Source of the DNA: Thermoleophilia bacterium
Lineage (GTDB): Bacteria > Actinomycetota > Thermoleophilia > UBA2241
Assembly: GCA_041393415.1 (NCBI GenBank)
Contig: JAWKKE010000008.1
Location: 8,026-72,025, forward strand
DNA length: 64,000 nt
Direction of reading: 5' to 3'
Below, one piece after another: positions 8,724-18,006 of the stretch. The first letter of the stretch is position 1. Each line of letters begins with the position of its first letter. The notes below the pieces were generated by a model that was given only the letters and a program-made list of their open reading frames with translations, did no database searches and was not told where the DNA came from. The translations under genes and the position numbers were made by a program.

Positions 8724-11318
8724 CTACGATCGGTCGCGCCCGAGCGTCACCTTGTAGACCTCGAACCAGATCACGCCGGCGAATCCCGCAACCACCACGA
8801 CGATCGCATCCCACCAATGGATGCGGCCGAAGTTGAAGGCGTTGCGCAGCGCCGGCACGCTGAGCAGCAGGATGAGCAGCACGCTGGCGAGCATCAGGAT
8901 CCAGCCGAGCGCGGGGTTCCGTCGTTCGACCAGAGCACGCAGAATGCTCAGATGCCAGGAGCGATTGACGAGGATGAGGGCGAGGTTGCCGACGACGAGC
9001 GTTGCGAAGGTCATCGAGCGCACCTCGTCGTCGGCCCGCCCGCCGTGGATCCCCCAGAGGAAGACGGCAAACACGGCCACCAGCACCGAGGCGCCCTGCA
9101 AGGCGGAGAGCAGCAATTCGCGCCGCCCGAACATGGGCTGGTCGAGGCCGTGCGGTGGCCGCTCCATCGTCTTGGGATCGGCGGGTTCGGCCTGGAAGAC
9201 GATCGAGCACGCGGGGTCGATGATGAGCTCGAGAAAAGCGATCTGCACCGGAAGCAGCACCAACGGCCAGTCGGCGACGAACACCGGGATGAGCGACATG
9301 CCGGCGATGGGCACGTGGACGGCGACGATATACGACATGGCCTTACGCAGGTTGCTGAAGATGCTGCGGCCCTGACGCACGCCATCGACGATGGACGTGA
9401 ACTGATCGTCGGTGATAACGAGCGCCGCCGCTTCGCGCGCCACGTCGGTGCCGCGTGCGCCCATGGCGATGCCGATGTCGGCGGCGCGCAGGGCAGGCGC
9501 GTCGTTGACGCCGTCGCCGGTCATGCCGACGACCTCGCCGTTGGCTTTGAGCGCACGAATGATACGCAGCTTCTGCTCCGGCACCATGCGCGCGAACACA
9601 CTTACGGTGCCGATGCGCGCCGCCAGCGCCGCATCGTCGAACTCCTCGAGCTCCGGACCGGTGAGGCAGTCTTCGGGGTTATCCAGCCCGATCTCGCGCG
9701 CTATGGCGCGCGCCGTACCCGGGTAGTCCCCGGTGATCATCACCACGCGCACGCCGGCGCGATGGCACTCCGCCACCGCCTCCGGCACGCCGTCCCGCAC
9801 GGGATCGCGCAGCCCGACCAGACCGAGATACTTGAAGGTGAAGTCGTGCTGCTCCGGGGGCAGGCCGGCATTCAGGCTGAAGTCGGCGCGCGCCACACCG
9901 AGAACCCGCTGGCCGTCTTGCGTCGCAGCCTCCACCTCACGTGTGAGCTCGGCGAGCTGCGCTGAGTTGAAGTGACAGAGATCGGCGATCGCCTCCGGAG
10001 CTCCCTTGGCGGCGATCGTATAGTGGTCGCTGACGGGCGAGCGCCAGACGTGTGAGAGCGCGAGCAGATGCTCGGAGAGCGGATACTCGCGCACCAAGTC
10101 CCAATCGGAGTGCACGTGCTCGGTGTCGGCGAGGTAGCGTTCGCCGAGCACCTTGAAGGCCGTGTCCATCGGGTCGAAGGGATCGATGGGCGAGGCCAGC
10201 ACGGCGAACTCGGCGATCTCGTGAAAACGCTCCGGAAGCCGCGCCTCGCCGACCGCGTACGTCTCGCCGGCAACAATGAGCGAACACACCCGCATGCGAT
10301 TTACCGTCAACGTGCCCGTCTTGTCGACACAGAGAACGGTCGCGGAACCGAGAGACTCGAGCACCGGCACCCGTCGCGAGAGGACGTTCTTCTGCGAGAG
10401 TCGCCACGCACCAAGGGCGAGGAAGACGGCAAGGACGACGGGGAACTCCTCGGGCAGCATCGCCATCGCCGTCGCAATGCCGGGCAGCAAGCCCTCGAGC
10501 CACGCGCCACGCGTCAGGCCGTAGACCAGCACGACGAGCACCGCCGTCGCGACGCCGATCAGGGCGACCGTCTTCACGAGCCGATCGATCTCGCGTTGCA
10601 GCGGGGTACGCTCGGTCTCGATCTCCCGCAGCGAGGTGCCGATGCGACCGAGCTCGGTGCCGAGCCCGGTCTGCTTGACGATGCCTATCGCCTGGCCCTT
10701 GACGACCAGGGTCCCGGAGTACACCCAAGGCGTCGCGTCGCCCCCCGGGCGACCCATCGGTTCTTCGGCCCGCTGCAAGGTGCACTGCTTCTTACGCACC
10801 GGCACTGACTCACCGGTGAGAATCGATTCATCGACGGCGATGTTCTGGCACTGCATGAGCGCGGCGTCGGCGGGTACGCGGTCACCTTCGGCCAGAAACA
10901 GCACGTCGCCGCACACGACGTCGCGGCCGGCTATGCGCGTGCGCTGACCGTCGCGCAACACGAGAGCTCGCGGCGCCGAGAGGTCGCGCAGCGCCGAGAG
11001 CGCGTTCTCGGTCTTGTGCTCCTGGTAGATGCCGATGCCGATGACGACCATCACGAACAGCATCAGCATGAAGCCGTCGAGCGGCTCCGCGAGGAGGAAG
11101 TTGACGGCGCCGGCGCCGAGCAGCAGCAGCAGCATCGGCTCGCGCAGCACGTCCAGCGCTTGCCGCAGCAGGCTGCGTTGTTTGGCCGACGGCAGCTCGT
11201 TGGGGCCGTCGGCCGCCAGACGGCGCGCGGCCTCGGCCGACGTCAAGCCTTTGATGCCGATGTCCGCGCCGTCGCCCTGCTCCACAGCCCCTCCAGCCCC
11301 TGAAGCGCTTCGCGCCAT
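8724..11318 (-). CDS. Cation-transporting P-type ATPase (P2-like)
   Basis: An 864-residue P-type ATPase with a complete catalytic core. It has the N-terminal cation-ATPase domain (LTSAEAARRLAADGPNELP), the actuator motif ILTGESVPV, the phosphorylation site DKTGTLT with catalytic Asp, a nucleotide-binding domain with KGAPE, and the hinge MTGDGVNDAPAL. Membrane helix 4 reads PEEFPV rather than the PEGLPA of SERCA-type calcium pumps, so the ion cannot be named with confidence; Ca, Mn or Mg are possible. No heavy-metal-binding domain or CPC motif is present. The C-terminal membrane segment is complete. The gene is monocistronic and converges with the flippase gene. Confidence 0.9.
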   Translation of the reverse strand: MARSASGAGGAVEQGDGADIGIKGLTSAEAARRLAADGPNELPSAKQRSLLRQALDVLREPMLLLLLGAGAVNFLLAEPLDGFMLMLFVMVVIGIGIYQEHKTENALSALRDLSAPRALVLRDGQRTRIAGRDVVCGDVLFLAEGDRVPADAALMQCQNIAVDESILTGESVPVRKKQCTLQRAEEPMGRPGGDATPWVYSGTLVVKGQAIGIVKQTGLGTELGRIGTSLREIETERTPLQREIDRLVKTVALIGVATAVLVVLVYGLTRGAWLEGLLPGIATAMAMLPEEFPVVLAVFLALGAWRLSQKNVLSRRVPVLESLGSATVLCVDKTGTLTVNRMRVCSLIVAGETYAVGEARLPERFHEIAEFAVLASPIDPFDPMDTAFKVLGERYLADTEHVHSDWDLVREYPLSEHLLALSHVWRSPVSDHYTIAAKGAPEAIADLCHFNSAQLAELTREVEAATQDGQRVLGVARADFSLNAGLPPEQHDFTFKYLGLVGLRDPVRDGVPEAVAECHRAGVRVVMITGDYPGTARAIAREIGLDNPEDCLTGPELEEFDDAALAARIGTVSVFARMVPEQKLRIIRALKANGEVVGMTGDGVNDAPALRAADIGIAMGARGTDVAREAAALVITDDQFTSIVDGVRQGRSIFSNLRKAMSYIVAVHVPIAGMSLIPVFVADWPLVLLPVQIAFLELIIDPACSIVFQAEPADPKTMERPPHGLDQPMFGRRELLLSALQGASVLVAVFAVFLWGIHGGRADDEVRSMTFATLVVGNLALILVNRSWHLSILRALVERRNPALGWILMLASVLLILLLSVPALRNAFNFGRIHWWDAIVVVVAGFAGVIWFEVYKVTLGRDRS

Positions 11319-11431
11319 TTTAGCGGTTCACTGACGGCTCCGGAACGGAGCGGTGCGCAACACGCGCCTACGCAGGAATGCGGCGCGGTATGCTCATTGC
11401 CGTGAGTTCGTTCATTCCCAAGGAGGTGTGC

Positions 11432-11803
11432 ATGGATTCGATCATCCGCTCACTCGATTTCGTCGCCGTCCCCTCGCGCGACGCCGAACGCACGCGGGCG
11501 TTCTACGTCGAGACTCTGGGGCTGCGACCGGACGACAAGGCCCATTACGAGTTCTGGGTCGGGAGTACGTGCTTCGGCATCTGGGAGCCCGAGAAGCTAG
11601 GCGGCGGGCCGTTCGTGCCGCAGAAGCAGGCCCATCTCGCCCTGCACGTCGACGACGTCGCCGAGGCGCGCGCGGCGCTCGAAGAAAAGGGCATTCAGTT
11701 CCTCGGAGACACGTTCGACACCGGCGTGTGCCACATGGCCTTCTTCGCCGACCCAGACGGCAACGCCTTGATGCTGCACCACCGTTACAAGCCGCGGCCG
11801 TAA
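11432..11803 (+). CDS. VOC (glyoxalase/bleomycin-resistance fold) protein
   Basis: A 123-residue single-unit vicinal oxygen chelate protein. It opens with SLDFVAVPSRDAERTRAFYVETLGL, the standard first beta-alpha of the fold. It ends with FADPDGNALMLHHRY, the metal-side glutamate/histidine strand; a QAHLALHVDDV segment sits in the middle. Such proteins are dioxygenase-, isomerase- or resistance-like and need a dimer for the full site. The reading frame is open upstream, but an AGGAGG at 11421-11426 places the start at the ATG at 11432. The substrate is not predictable. The DUF362 gene follows after 32 bp. Confidence 0.8.
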   Translation: MDSIIRSLDFVAVPSRDAERTRAFYVETLGLRPDDKAHYEFWVGSTCFGIWEPEKLGGGPFVPQKQAHLALHVDDVAEARAALEEKGIQFLGDTFDTGVCHMAFFADPDGNALMLHHRYKPRP

Positions 11804-11835
11804 TCGATTTCCGGCCGACGGGGCATACTCGTAGC

Positions 11836-12804
11836 ATGCGACGCCTCACCAGAGCCGAGTTCCTGCGCGCCGGCGCCGTGAGCGGCGCGGTAGCGCTCTC
11901 CGGCGCCGGCGCGGTCACGTTCGCCGCCTGCGGCGGTTCCTCCGGCGAGGCGCCGGCGGCGCGCAACGCCACGCCACAGGTAATCGCCCGGCGCAAGGAC
12001 CGGCCGGCGACGCCGACGCTGGCCATCGCCAGCGGTCCGTCGCCGGCCGACAACACCGCCCGCGCGGTGGCGGCGGCGGGCGGCATGGCCGCCTACGTGC
12101 AGAGCGGCGACGTCGTCGTCGTGAAGCCGAACATGGTCACCGGGCGAGCCCCGGAGTACGCCGCGACGACCAACCCGGAGGTCGTCGCCACACTCGTGCG
12201 CTTGGCACGTGATGCCGGCGCCAAGCGCGTCCTCGTAATGGACAACCCCACTTCGGACGCGCGTTCCGCCTACTCGCTGAGCGGCATCGCCGACGCCGCG
12301 GATGCCGCCGGCGCCGAGGTTCACTTCATGACCGACGCGGGCTACCGCGACTACGTCATCCCCGGCTCACTCCTCGGCACGCATCCCCTCTACAGCCCAG
12401 CCGTGGACGCCGACGTCCTCATCACGGTACCGATCGCCAAACAGCACGGCTCGGCCACGCTCACCCTCGCGGGCAAGAACCTGATGGGTATCTGCAACAA
12501 GCGCTCGCGCCTCCACACCAAGGGTCTCAGCCGTGGCATCGCCGAGCTCGCCGCGGCCTTCGTCCCCGACCTCGCCGTGATCGACGCGACGCGGATTCTC
12601 GTGCGCAATGGCCCCAACGGTGGGAACCTCGACGACGTCGTCACCAAGAACACGGTCGTCGCCTGCGCCGACTGGGTGGCGGCCGATGCCTGGGTTACGA
12701 GGCTCTTCGGCCTCACTCCCCAGGATGTTCCCTACCTGACTGCGGCCGCCGACATGAACCTGGGCACCATCGACCTGCGGTCACAACCCATCAAGCACGT
12801 CTGA
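11836..12804 (+). CDS. DUF362 protein with Tat-like signal
   Basis: A 322-residue exported protein. The N-terminus MRRLTRAEFLRAGAVSGA resembles a degenerate twin-arginine signal and leads to a lipobox-like TFAACGG. The rest is a DUF362 domain: VVVKPNMVTG near residue 95, NPEVVATLVRLARDAGAKRVLVMDNP, VLITVPIAKQH and the TLAGKNLMGIC core typical of the family. DUF362 proteins are often encoded beside or fused to ferredoxin domains and are thought to work in electron transfer or maturation, with no proven reaction. The next gene, a polyferredoxin, starts two bases after its stop, so the two are almost certainly one operon. The same frame is open 161 codons upstream, but that part lies across the VOC gene and is spurious. 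Confidence 0.85.
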   Translation: MRRLTRAEFLRAGAVSGAVALSGAGAVTFAACGGSSGEAPAARNATPQVIARRKDRPATPTLAIASGPSPADNTARAVAAAGGMAAYVQSGDVVVVKPNMVTGRAPEYAATTNPEVVATLVRLARDAGAKRVLVMDNPTSDARSAYSLSGIADAADAAGAEVHFMTDAGYRDYVIPGSLLGTHPLYSPAVDADVLITVPIAKQHGSATLTLAGKNLMGICNKRSRLHTKGLSRGIAELAAAFVPDLAVIDATRILVRNGPNGGNLDDVVTKNTVVACADWVAADAWVTRLFGLTPQDVPYLTAAADMNLGTIDLRSQPIKHV

Positions 12805-12806
12805 GC

Positions 12807-14453
12807 ATGCCGGCCAACCCGAGGCACGCCACCACCTCCAACGCCTCGCGCGACCGCTGGCGGCGCCTGCGCCGAGTCCGTCGTCTGGTGCAGATCGTCG
12901 CTTTCCTGCTGTTCGTCGTTCTGCTCGTCCTCACGCAGCAACGCAGTTCGGGGTCACCCTGGGCCGGCCTGTTCTTTCGACTCGACCCACTCGCGGGCAT
13001 CAGCGCCATGCTCGCAGCGCGCGCATGGTTGCCGCTCTTCGCCCTCGGCATGATCACCATCGTCGTTACGCTCTCGTTCGGTCGCGTCTGGTGCGGCTGG
13101 ATCTGCCCCATGGGAACGCTCCTCGAGTGGCTACGCTGGCCCGGCGCGGAGCGCACCGGTCGGCACATCCCGGATTCGCTGCGCTTAGGGAAGTACGCGC
13201 TACTCGGCGTCATCCTCGGCATGGCCGCGCTCGGAAGCCTCACGCTGCTGATCCTCGATCCCATCGGTCTGCTCACGCGCGGCGCCACGGTAGCCGTCTT
13301 GCCGGCGCTCGACGCGGCGCTCATCGCTCTCCAATCCGCACTCGCGAACTGGGAGCCGACGCAGGGCGTCGGCTTCTGGATGCAGCAGCACGCCCAGGGC
13401 AGCGTCTATCCGCCGGCCGCCTCGCACTACGCACAAGCGATCGCTATCGTCGCGCTGCTCGCGATCATCGTCGCGCTCAATGTGCTCGCCGACCGCTTCT
13501 GGTGCCGCTACCTCTGTCCCCTCGGCGGACTCCTCGCCCTCCTCGCCCGCATCCAGGTGCTGCGGCCGCAGGTGACGGCAAGCTGTACAACATGCGGCGC
13601 CTGCAATCGGTCGTGCCGGCTGGGCGCGATCACGCCGGCGACAGGCAGTGCGGAGACCGGTGAACGCCAGACTCCGCACGTCGTCACGGCCGAGTGCACG
13701 ATGTGCCTGGATTGCCTGACGGCCTGCTCGCGAGGCGGCGCGATGACCATGGGTACGGCAGCGCCGCGACTCCCGCAGCAGTCGTTCGACCCCGGGCGGC
13801 GCGCCTTCCTCACCGCCGCCGGACTCGGCGCCGGAGCCCTGGCCGGCGCCGGCGCAGCGGCGGCTCTCGGCATCAACGCGCCTGCCGCCGAGGCGGATGC
13901 CCGCCTCATCCGGCCGCCGGGCGCGCAGGACGAGGAACGATTCACCGCACAGTGCATCCGCTGCGGCGAATGCCTCCTTGTCTGCCCCACCGCCGGCCTG
14001 CAGCCGGCGCTCCTTCAAGGCGGACTCGGGGCGATCTGGACCCCCGTCCTCACGCCGCGCCTCGGGTACTGCGACTACACGTGCAATGCCTGCGGGCACG
14101 TCTGCCCATCGGGCGCCATACCCGCGCTCGATCTCCCCGTGAAGCAGACCCAGGTGATCGGCCGCGCCGCCATCGACCGCAGCCGCTGTCTGCCCTGGGC
14201 CCTCGGGCAGCCGTGCCTCATCTGCGAGGAGATGTGCCCCGTGCCCGAGAAGGCGATCGTGATGGACGAACCGCAACTCGTGACGCGCGACGACGGCACG
14301 CAAGACACCATCGCGCGACCGTACGTCGTCAATCAGCGCTGCATCGGCTGCGGCATCTGCGAGAACAAGTGCCCGGTAGAAGGCACCGCGGCGATCGTCG
14401 TGAGACGATCGAGCGGCGCGCAAGGACGTCAGCGCCGCGGACAGTCGACGTAG
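12807..14453 (+). CDS. NapH/NapG-like fused membrane polyferredoxin
   Basis: A 548-residue protein that looks like a fusion of two electron-transfer parts. Residues 1-260 form a NapH-like membrane domain with CGWICPMGTLLEW and CRYLCPLGGLLALL. Cysteine clusters CTTCGACNRSC and CTMCLDCLTAC follow. A second hydrophobic segment after RRAFLTAAGLG resembles a NapG-type signal or anchor near residue 335. The C-terminal half carries four more clusters: CIRCGECLLVCP, CDYTCNACGHVCP, CLICEEMCP and CIGCGICENKCP. About six [4Fe-4S] clusters are therefore expected. It is co-transcribed with the DUF362 gene. It probably wires the quinone pool to an unknown periplasmic or cytoplasmic acceptor. Confidence 0.85.
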   Translation: MPANPRHATTSNASRDRWRRLRRVRRLVQIVAFLLFVVLLVLTQQRSSGSPWAGLFFRLDPLAGISAMLAARAWLPLFALGMITIVVTLSFGRVWCGWICPMGTLLEWLRWPGAERTGRHIPDSLRLGKYALLGVILGMAALGSLTLLILDPIGLLTRGATVAVLPALDAALIALQSALANWEPTQGVGFWMQQHAQGSVYPPAASHYAQAIAIVALLAIIVALNVLADRFWCRYLCPLGGLLALLARIQVLRPQVTASCTTCGACNRSCRLGAITPATGSAETGERQTPHVVTAECTMCLDCLTACSRGGAMTMGTAAPRLPQQSFDPGRRAFLTAAGLGAGALAGAGAAAALGINAPAAEADARLIRPPGAQDEERFTAQCIRCGECLLVCPTAGLQPALLQGGLGAIWTPVLTPRLGYCDYTCNACGHVCPSGAIPALDLPVKQTQVIGRAAIDRSRCLPWALGQPCLICEEMCPVPEKAIVMDEPQLVTRDDGTQDTIARPYVVNQRCIGCGICENKCPVEGTAAIVVRRSSGAQGRQRRGQST

Positions 14454-14456
14454 AGC

Positions 14457-15338
14457 TCAGTCCTGCGTCTCGAGGACCTCGAAGCCCGCGACGACGTCGA
14501 GAAGCTCCTCCGTAATCGAGTCCTGACGCATGCGACGGTACATGCCGCTGAGCTCATCGAGCGTCTCGTCGATGTTGCGCTCAGCGGCCTGCATGGCCAG
14601 CAGCCGAGTAGCGTGTTCGCTCGAGAGGGACTCGGCGCCGGCGCGATAGACACTCAGGAAGAGGTACTCGCGCACGAGCGTGGCGAAGAGATCGTCGACG
14701 GCCATGGAATACGTGGGCAAGCGCCGCGACGGCCACGGCGCCGTCATGAGCGTGCGCAGCCAGCCGGGGTCGAGCGGCAGCACCTGACGCACCTCGGGCG
14801 TCGCGGTGGCGTGCTCGGTGCGCTGGTTGTGCACGAGGAGCACGCGCTCAACGCCCGCCTCCCGGCGCCAGCGATCGACGATCATGATGACGGCCTGCGA
14901 TGTAGCGACGAGTCCAGACGGGGCGCCCGGCAGCATCAGCGTCTCCTCCGGGCGCTCGCCTGCCGCCTCGAGACGCGCCGCCGCACGCCCACCGACGACC
15001 AGCCAATGCACCTTGGCCGGCGGGTCTTCGCCGGCGTGGGCGTGCTCTCGAGCCACGTCGCCGATCTGTTCGTTGAACCGGCCACAGAGTCCGTGATCCG
15101 AGCCGAAGACGATCACCGCCAACGACCCGTGACTTGAGCGCGCTGGCAACGCGTGCGCGAACCCCTGCAGAGCAACGTGAAAGCCGAGCTCGAGCGCATG
15201 ACTGTAGACCTTCAGCGAAGCGACGGAGTCTTCGTACTGTTTGATGCTCACCGCCGAGAGCGACTTCATGGTCTTGACGATCGACTCTAGATCCTCCGTC
15301 GTCGCGATACGGCGGCCAAGTCCCTCAAGCGTCTCCAC
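14457..15338 (-). CDS. atpG: N-type ATP synthase gamma subunit
   Basis: The 293-residue central-stalk subunit, last gene of the atpDCQRBEFAG operon. It opens with VETLEGLGRRIATTEDLESIVKTMKSLSAVSIKQYEDS, the N-terminal coiled helix of gamma, and ends with the partner helix (SEHATRLLAMQAAERNIDETLDELSGMYRRMRQDSITEELLDV). The sequence is divergent compared with housekeeping gamma subunits, as is usual for N-ATPases. The start is the GTG at 15338, which has GGAGGG about 5 nt upstream and overlaps the end of atpA by 14 bp. The polyferredoxin gene converges 3 bp after its stop. Confidence 0.85.
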   Translation of the reverse strand: METLEGLGRRIATTEDLESIVKTMKSLSAVSIKQYEDSVASLKVYSHALELGFHVALQGFAHALPARSSHGSLAVIVFGSDHGLCGRFNEQIGDVAREHAHAGEDPPAKVHWLVVGGRAAARLEAAGERPEETLMLPGAPSGLVATSQAVIMIVDRWRREAGVERVLLVHNQRTEHATATPEVRQVLPLDPGWLRTLMTAPWPSRRLPTYSMAVDDLFATLVREYLFLSVYRAGAESLSSEHATRLLAMQAAERNIDETLDELSGMYRRMRQDSITEELLDVVAGFEVLETQD

Positions 15339-16914
15339 GGCCGCCCTCCGTCGTCGCGGCAACCATCTCGTCGACCGCTGCCCGCGCCGCCCCCAAGAGC
15401 GTCTCACGCTCCTCCGGCGCGAGCTTGGCGCCACCGGCGATGCGTGCGCCGAGGTCCGCGTGCGTGCGTGGCAGCCCCCGGCAGAGCGCCGCCTCTGCCA
15501 CGCCGATCTGCTCCACAGGGATCTCGTCGTAGGCGCCCTGTGTCGCCCCCAGGAGCACCGCGACCTGCTCGGCGACCGTCAAGGGCGCGCTCTCGTCCTG
15601 TTTGAGGATCTCGCGCACGCGCCGGCCCCGCTCGAGCCGCCGGCGCGTGTCCTCATCGAGCCGCGTGCCGAAGCGGGCGAACGTCTCGAGCTCCTCGAAC
15701 TGTGCGTACATGAGGCGCAGGTCGCCCGCCACCTGCCGCAGGGCCGGAAGCTGCGCCTTGCCGCCAACGCGGGAGACCGACTTGCCGATGTCGATCGCCG
15801 GCAACTGCCCGCGCTGAAAGAGCTGCGGCGAGAGGTAGATCTGGCCATCCGTGATCGAGATCAGGTTGGTGGGGATGTAGGCCGAGAGGTTCTGCGCCTG
15901 CGTCTCGATGATCGGCAGCGCCGTGAGCGAGCCGTTGCCTCTCTCGGGACTCAGACGCATGGCGCGCTCCAGGAGGCGCGCGTGGATGAAGAAGATGTCG
16001 CCCGGATACGCTTCGCGGCCCGGCGGGCGCCGCAGGAGCAACGAGAGCTCCCGATAGGCGCGCGCGTGCCGCGTGAGGTCGTCGTAGACGATGAGCACGT
16101 CGCGACCTTGATCGACGAAGTACTCGGCCATCGACGTGGCGGCATACGGCGCCACGTACTGCAGACCAGGGGCATCCTCACCTGCAGCGGCGACGACGAA
16201 GCTGTGCTCGAGCGCGCCCAGAGCGCGCAGACGCGCGATCACCTGCGCCACCGACGAGCCGCGCTGGCCAATGGCGCAGTACACGCAGACGACGCCTGTG
16301 TCGCGCTGATTCAGGATGGCGTCGACGGCGATCGCCGTCTTACCGCTCTGGCGATCGCCGAGGATGAGCTCGCGCTGGCCGCGGCCGATGGGGATGGCCG
16401 CGTCGATCGCTTTGATACCGGTCTGCAGCGGCGTCTCGACCGGCGCCCGATCGATGATCGCCGGCGCCGGGCGCTCGATCGGTCGCCGCTCTGCGGCCGC
16501 GATGGGCGGCCCGTCGTCGAGCGGCCGCCCCAGAGCGTCGACCACACGCCCCAGTAGAGCATCGCCGACCGGCACGTCGACGACCTCGCTCGTGCGTTGC
16601 GCCGCCGCGCCGGCGCCGAGCTGCTCGCTCGGGCCGAGGAGGATCACGCCGATGTCGTCCACGCGCAAGTCCGACGCAAGGCCGAGGAGGTCACCGGGAA
16701 AGCGGATGAGCTCGCCGTCGCGCACGGTCGTGAAGCCGCGCACGCGCGCGGTACCGCTACCGACCTCGACGACGCTGCCGATCTCGTGGACGGCGAGGTC
16801 GGCCTTGTGTCGCTCCTGCGCCTCACGTACGGCCGTGAAGACCGCCGCCTCAACCTCTGCCAGCGGCGATGCCGCGTGACCGGCGAGCTGCACGGACGAC
16901 GGATCAGTGTTCAT
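15325..16914 (-). CDS. atpA: N-type ATP synthase alpha subunit
   Basis: The 529-residue non-catalytic nucleotide-binding subunit of F1. A beta-barrel domain (GSVVEVGSGTARVRGF) leads to the Walker A motif GDRQSGKT. The Walker B region DVLIVYDDLTRHA and the arginine-finger region ISITDGQIYL follow, and then a helical C-terminal domain. The start ATG at 16914 overlaps the atpF stop (ATGA), so the two are translationally coupled. It forms the alternating alpha/beta hexamer with AtpD. Confidence 0.95.
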   Translation of the reverse strand: MNTDPSSVQLAGHAASPLAEVEAAVFTAVREAQERHKADLAVHEIGSVVEVGSGTARVRGFTTVRDGELIRFPGDLLGLASDLRVDDIGVILLGPSEQLGAGAAAQRTSEVVDVPVGDALLGRVVDALGRPLDDGPPIAAAERRPIERPAPAIIDRAPVETPLQTGIKAIDAAIPIGRGQRELILGDRQSGKTAIAVDAILNQRDTGVVCVYCAIGQRGSSVAQVIARLRALGALEHSFVVAAAGEDAPGLQYVAPYAATSMAEYFVDQGRDVLIVYDDLTRHARAYRELSLLLRRPPGREAYPGDIFFIHARLLERAMRLSPERGNGSLTALPIIETQAQNLSAYIPTNLISITDGQIYLSPQLFQRGQLPAIDIGKSVSRVGGKAQLPALRQVAGDLRLMYAQFEELETFARFGTRLDEDTRRRLERGRRVREILKQDESAPLTVAEQVAVLLGATQGAYDEIPVEQIGVAEAALCRGLPRTHADLGARIAGGAKLAPEERETLLGAARAAVDEMVAATTEGGRGDA

Positions 16915-17711
16915 GACGCGCTCACTTCGCTCGTGACTGGCGCCGGGGCTGCCGGCAGGCGACCCGCCAGCATGTCGCTCAAGCTCTTCTCCAATCTGTT
17001 CAAGTAGTCGTCGAAGGTCCATTTCACCGTCTGGCTCCCGGCGCGCAACTCGATGCCGAACGGGCCCGCCGGTGCCGCCGAGTACACCACTTCGACATCG
17101 GCGCCGAGCGCCGCCTGCACGCCGGCAAGCAAGCGCGCGCGAGCCTGCTCGCTCGGCTCCAGCCGGCTCTCGACGGTGACCACACCCGCCTCGCGCGCGC
17201 CAGCGAGCAGCTTGTCGCGCATCGCCGGATCCAGCTCCTCCATGTGCCGCAAGAACACGTCGATCATCTGCGTCTCGAGATCCGCATCGGCCATCTCACG
17301 CAGCATTTGGCGGGCAAGCGCGATGTACTCATCGGCGACGCGCCGGCGCAGACCCAGCAGGAACTGCTCCTGCTGCGCCTCGATCTGCCCGAGCCATTCG
17401 CGCCGTCTGGCGTCGGCCGCGGCGCGCGCCTCGATGAGGAGCTTGCGCTTCGTGGCGTCGGCGTCTGCACGCGCCTCACTCAGGATCGCCTGCTTGCGAC
17501 CCTCCAACTCGGCCTGCTCCGCCTGATACGCGCGGCCCTGCGCCGCGGCGTCCTCTTGCGCCTGTGCCGCCTCCGCAAGCTGATCGGCGATGCGCTGCTC
17601 GCGCTTGTCCATCGCCCTGATGACCGGGCCGTAGAGAAAGCGGTGCAGCAGCCAGACCAGAATCAGGAAGTTGACGACTTGGGCGACAACGGTGATCCAG
17701 TCGATGCTCAT
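16911..17711 (-). CDS. atpF: N-type ATP synthase b subunit with long C-terminal extension
   Basis: The 266-residue peripheral stalk subunit. One N-terminal membrane helix (ITVVAQVVNFLILVWLLHRF) is followed by a long charged coiled coil rich in Ala, Glu, Gln and Arg, to about residue 150. It is about 100 residues longer than an ordinary b subunit. The extra C-terminal part (MEELDPAMRDKLLAGAREAGVVTVESRLEPSE and on) resembles delta-subunit sequence. This explains why the operon has no separate atpH and is the usual N-ATPase arrangement. It lies 3 bp after atpE. Confidence 0.9.
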   Translation of the reverse strand: MSIDWITVVAQVVNFLILVWLLHRFLYGPVIRAMDKREQRIADQLAEAAQAQEDAAAQGRAYQAEQAELEGRKQAILSEARADADATKRKLLIEARAAADARRREWLGQIEAQQEQFLLGLRRRVADEYIALARQMLREMADADLETQMIDVFLRHMEELDPAMRDKLLAGAREAGVVTVESRLEPSEQARARLLAGVQAALGADVEVVYSAAPAGPFGIELRAGSQTVKWTFDDYLNRLEKSLSDMLAGRLPAAPAPVTSEVSAS

Positions 17712-17714
17712 GCG

Positions 17715-17981
17715 TTATGGCTGGACGGCGCTCCAGTAGGGATTGGCGAAGATCAAGATCATGGCGACGACGAAGCAGTAGATCGCCGTCGACTCAATCA
17801 TCGCGAGACTGACGAAAAGCGTCCTCGTGATCGTGCTGGCCTCGTCGGGCTGCTGCGCGATCGCCGCCAGCGCTTGAGCGGCGGCGCGCGCTTCGCCGAG
17901 GGCCGGTCCGACAGAGCCGATGGCGATCGTCAGACCGGCGGTGACGATCGACGCGACGCCGATCCAACCGGTGTTGTCCAT
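17715..17981 (-). CDS. atpE: N-type ATP synthase c subunit, two-glutamate cation site
   Basis: An 88-residue proteolipid of two membrane helices joined by the polar loop AQQPDEA. The carboxylate in helix 2 sits in IESTAIY: Glu63, Ser64, Thr65 and Tyr68 match the sodium-ligand set known from Na+-translocating c rings such as that of Ilyobacter. In helix 1, the place held there by glutamine is Glu30 (GPALGEARA), giving the two-carboxylate arrangement reported for N-ATPase c subunits. Na+ coupling is plausible, but two-glutamate rings have also been argued to carry protons, so the ion is not certain. Downstream atpF begins 3 bp later. Confidence 0.93.
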   Translation of the reverse strand: MDNTGWIGVASIVTAGLTIAIGSVGPALGEARAAAQALAAIAQQPDEASTITRTLFVSLAMIESTAIYCFVVAMILIFANPYWSAVQP

Positions 17982-18006
17982 GCCTGTCTCCTTCTCCTGA
18001 CGCGGT

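Noticed and set aside
11353..11835. Long N-terminal extension of the DUF362 protein
   Set aside because: The extension runs across the VOC gene in another frame, and the Tat-like signal begins at 11836.
14439..14446. Another GGACAGTC copy
   Set aside because: A single copy inside the end of the polyferredoxin gene with no neighbours in phase; chance occurrence.
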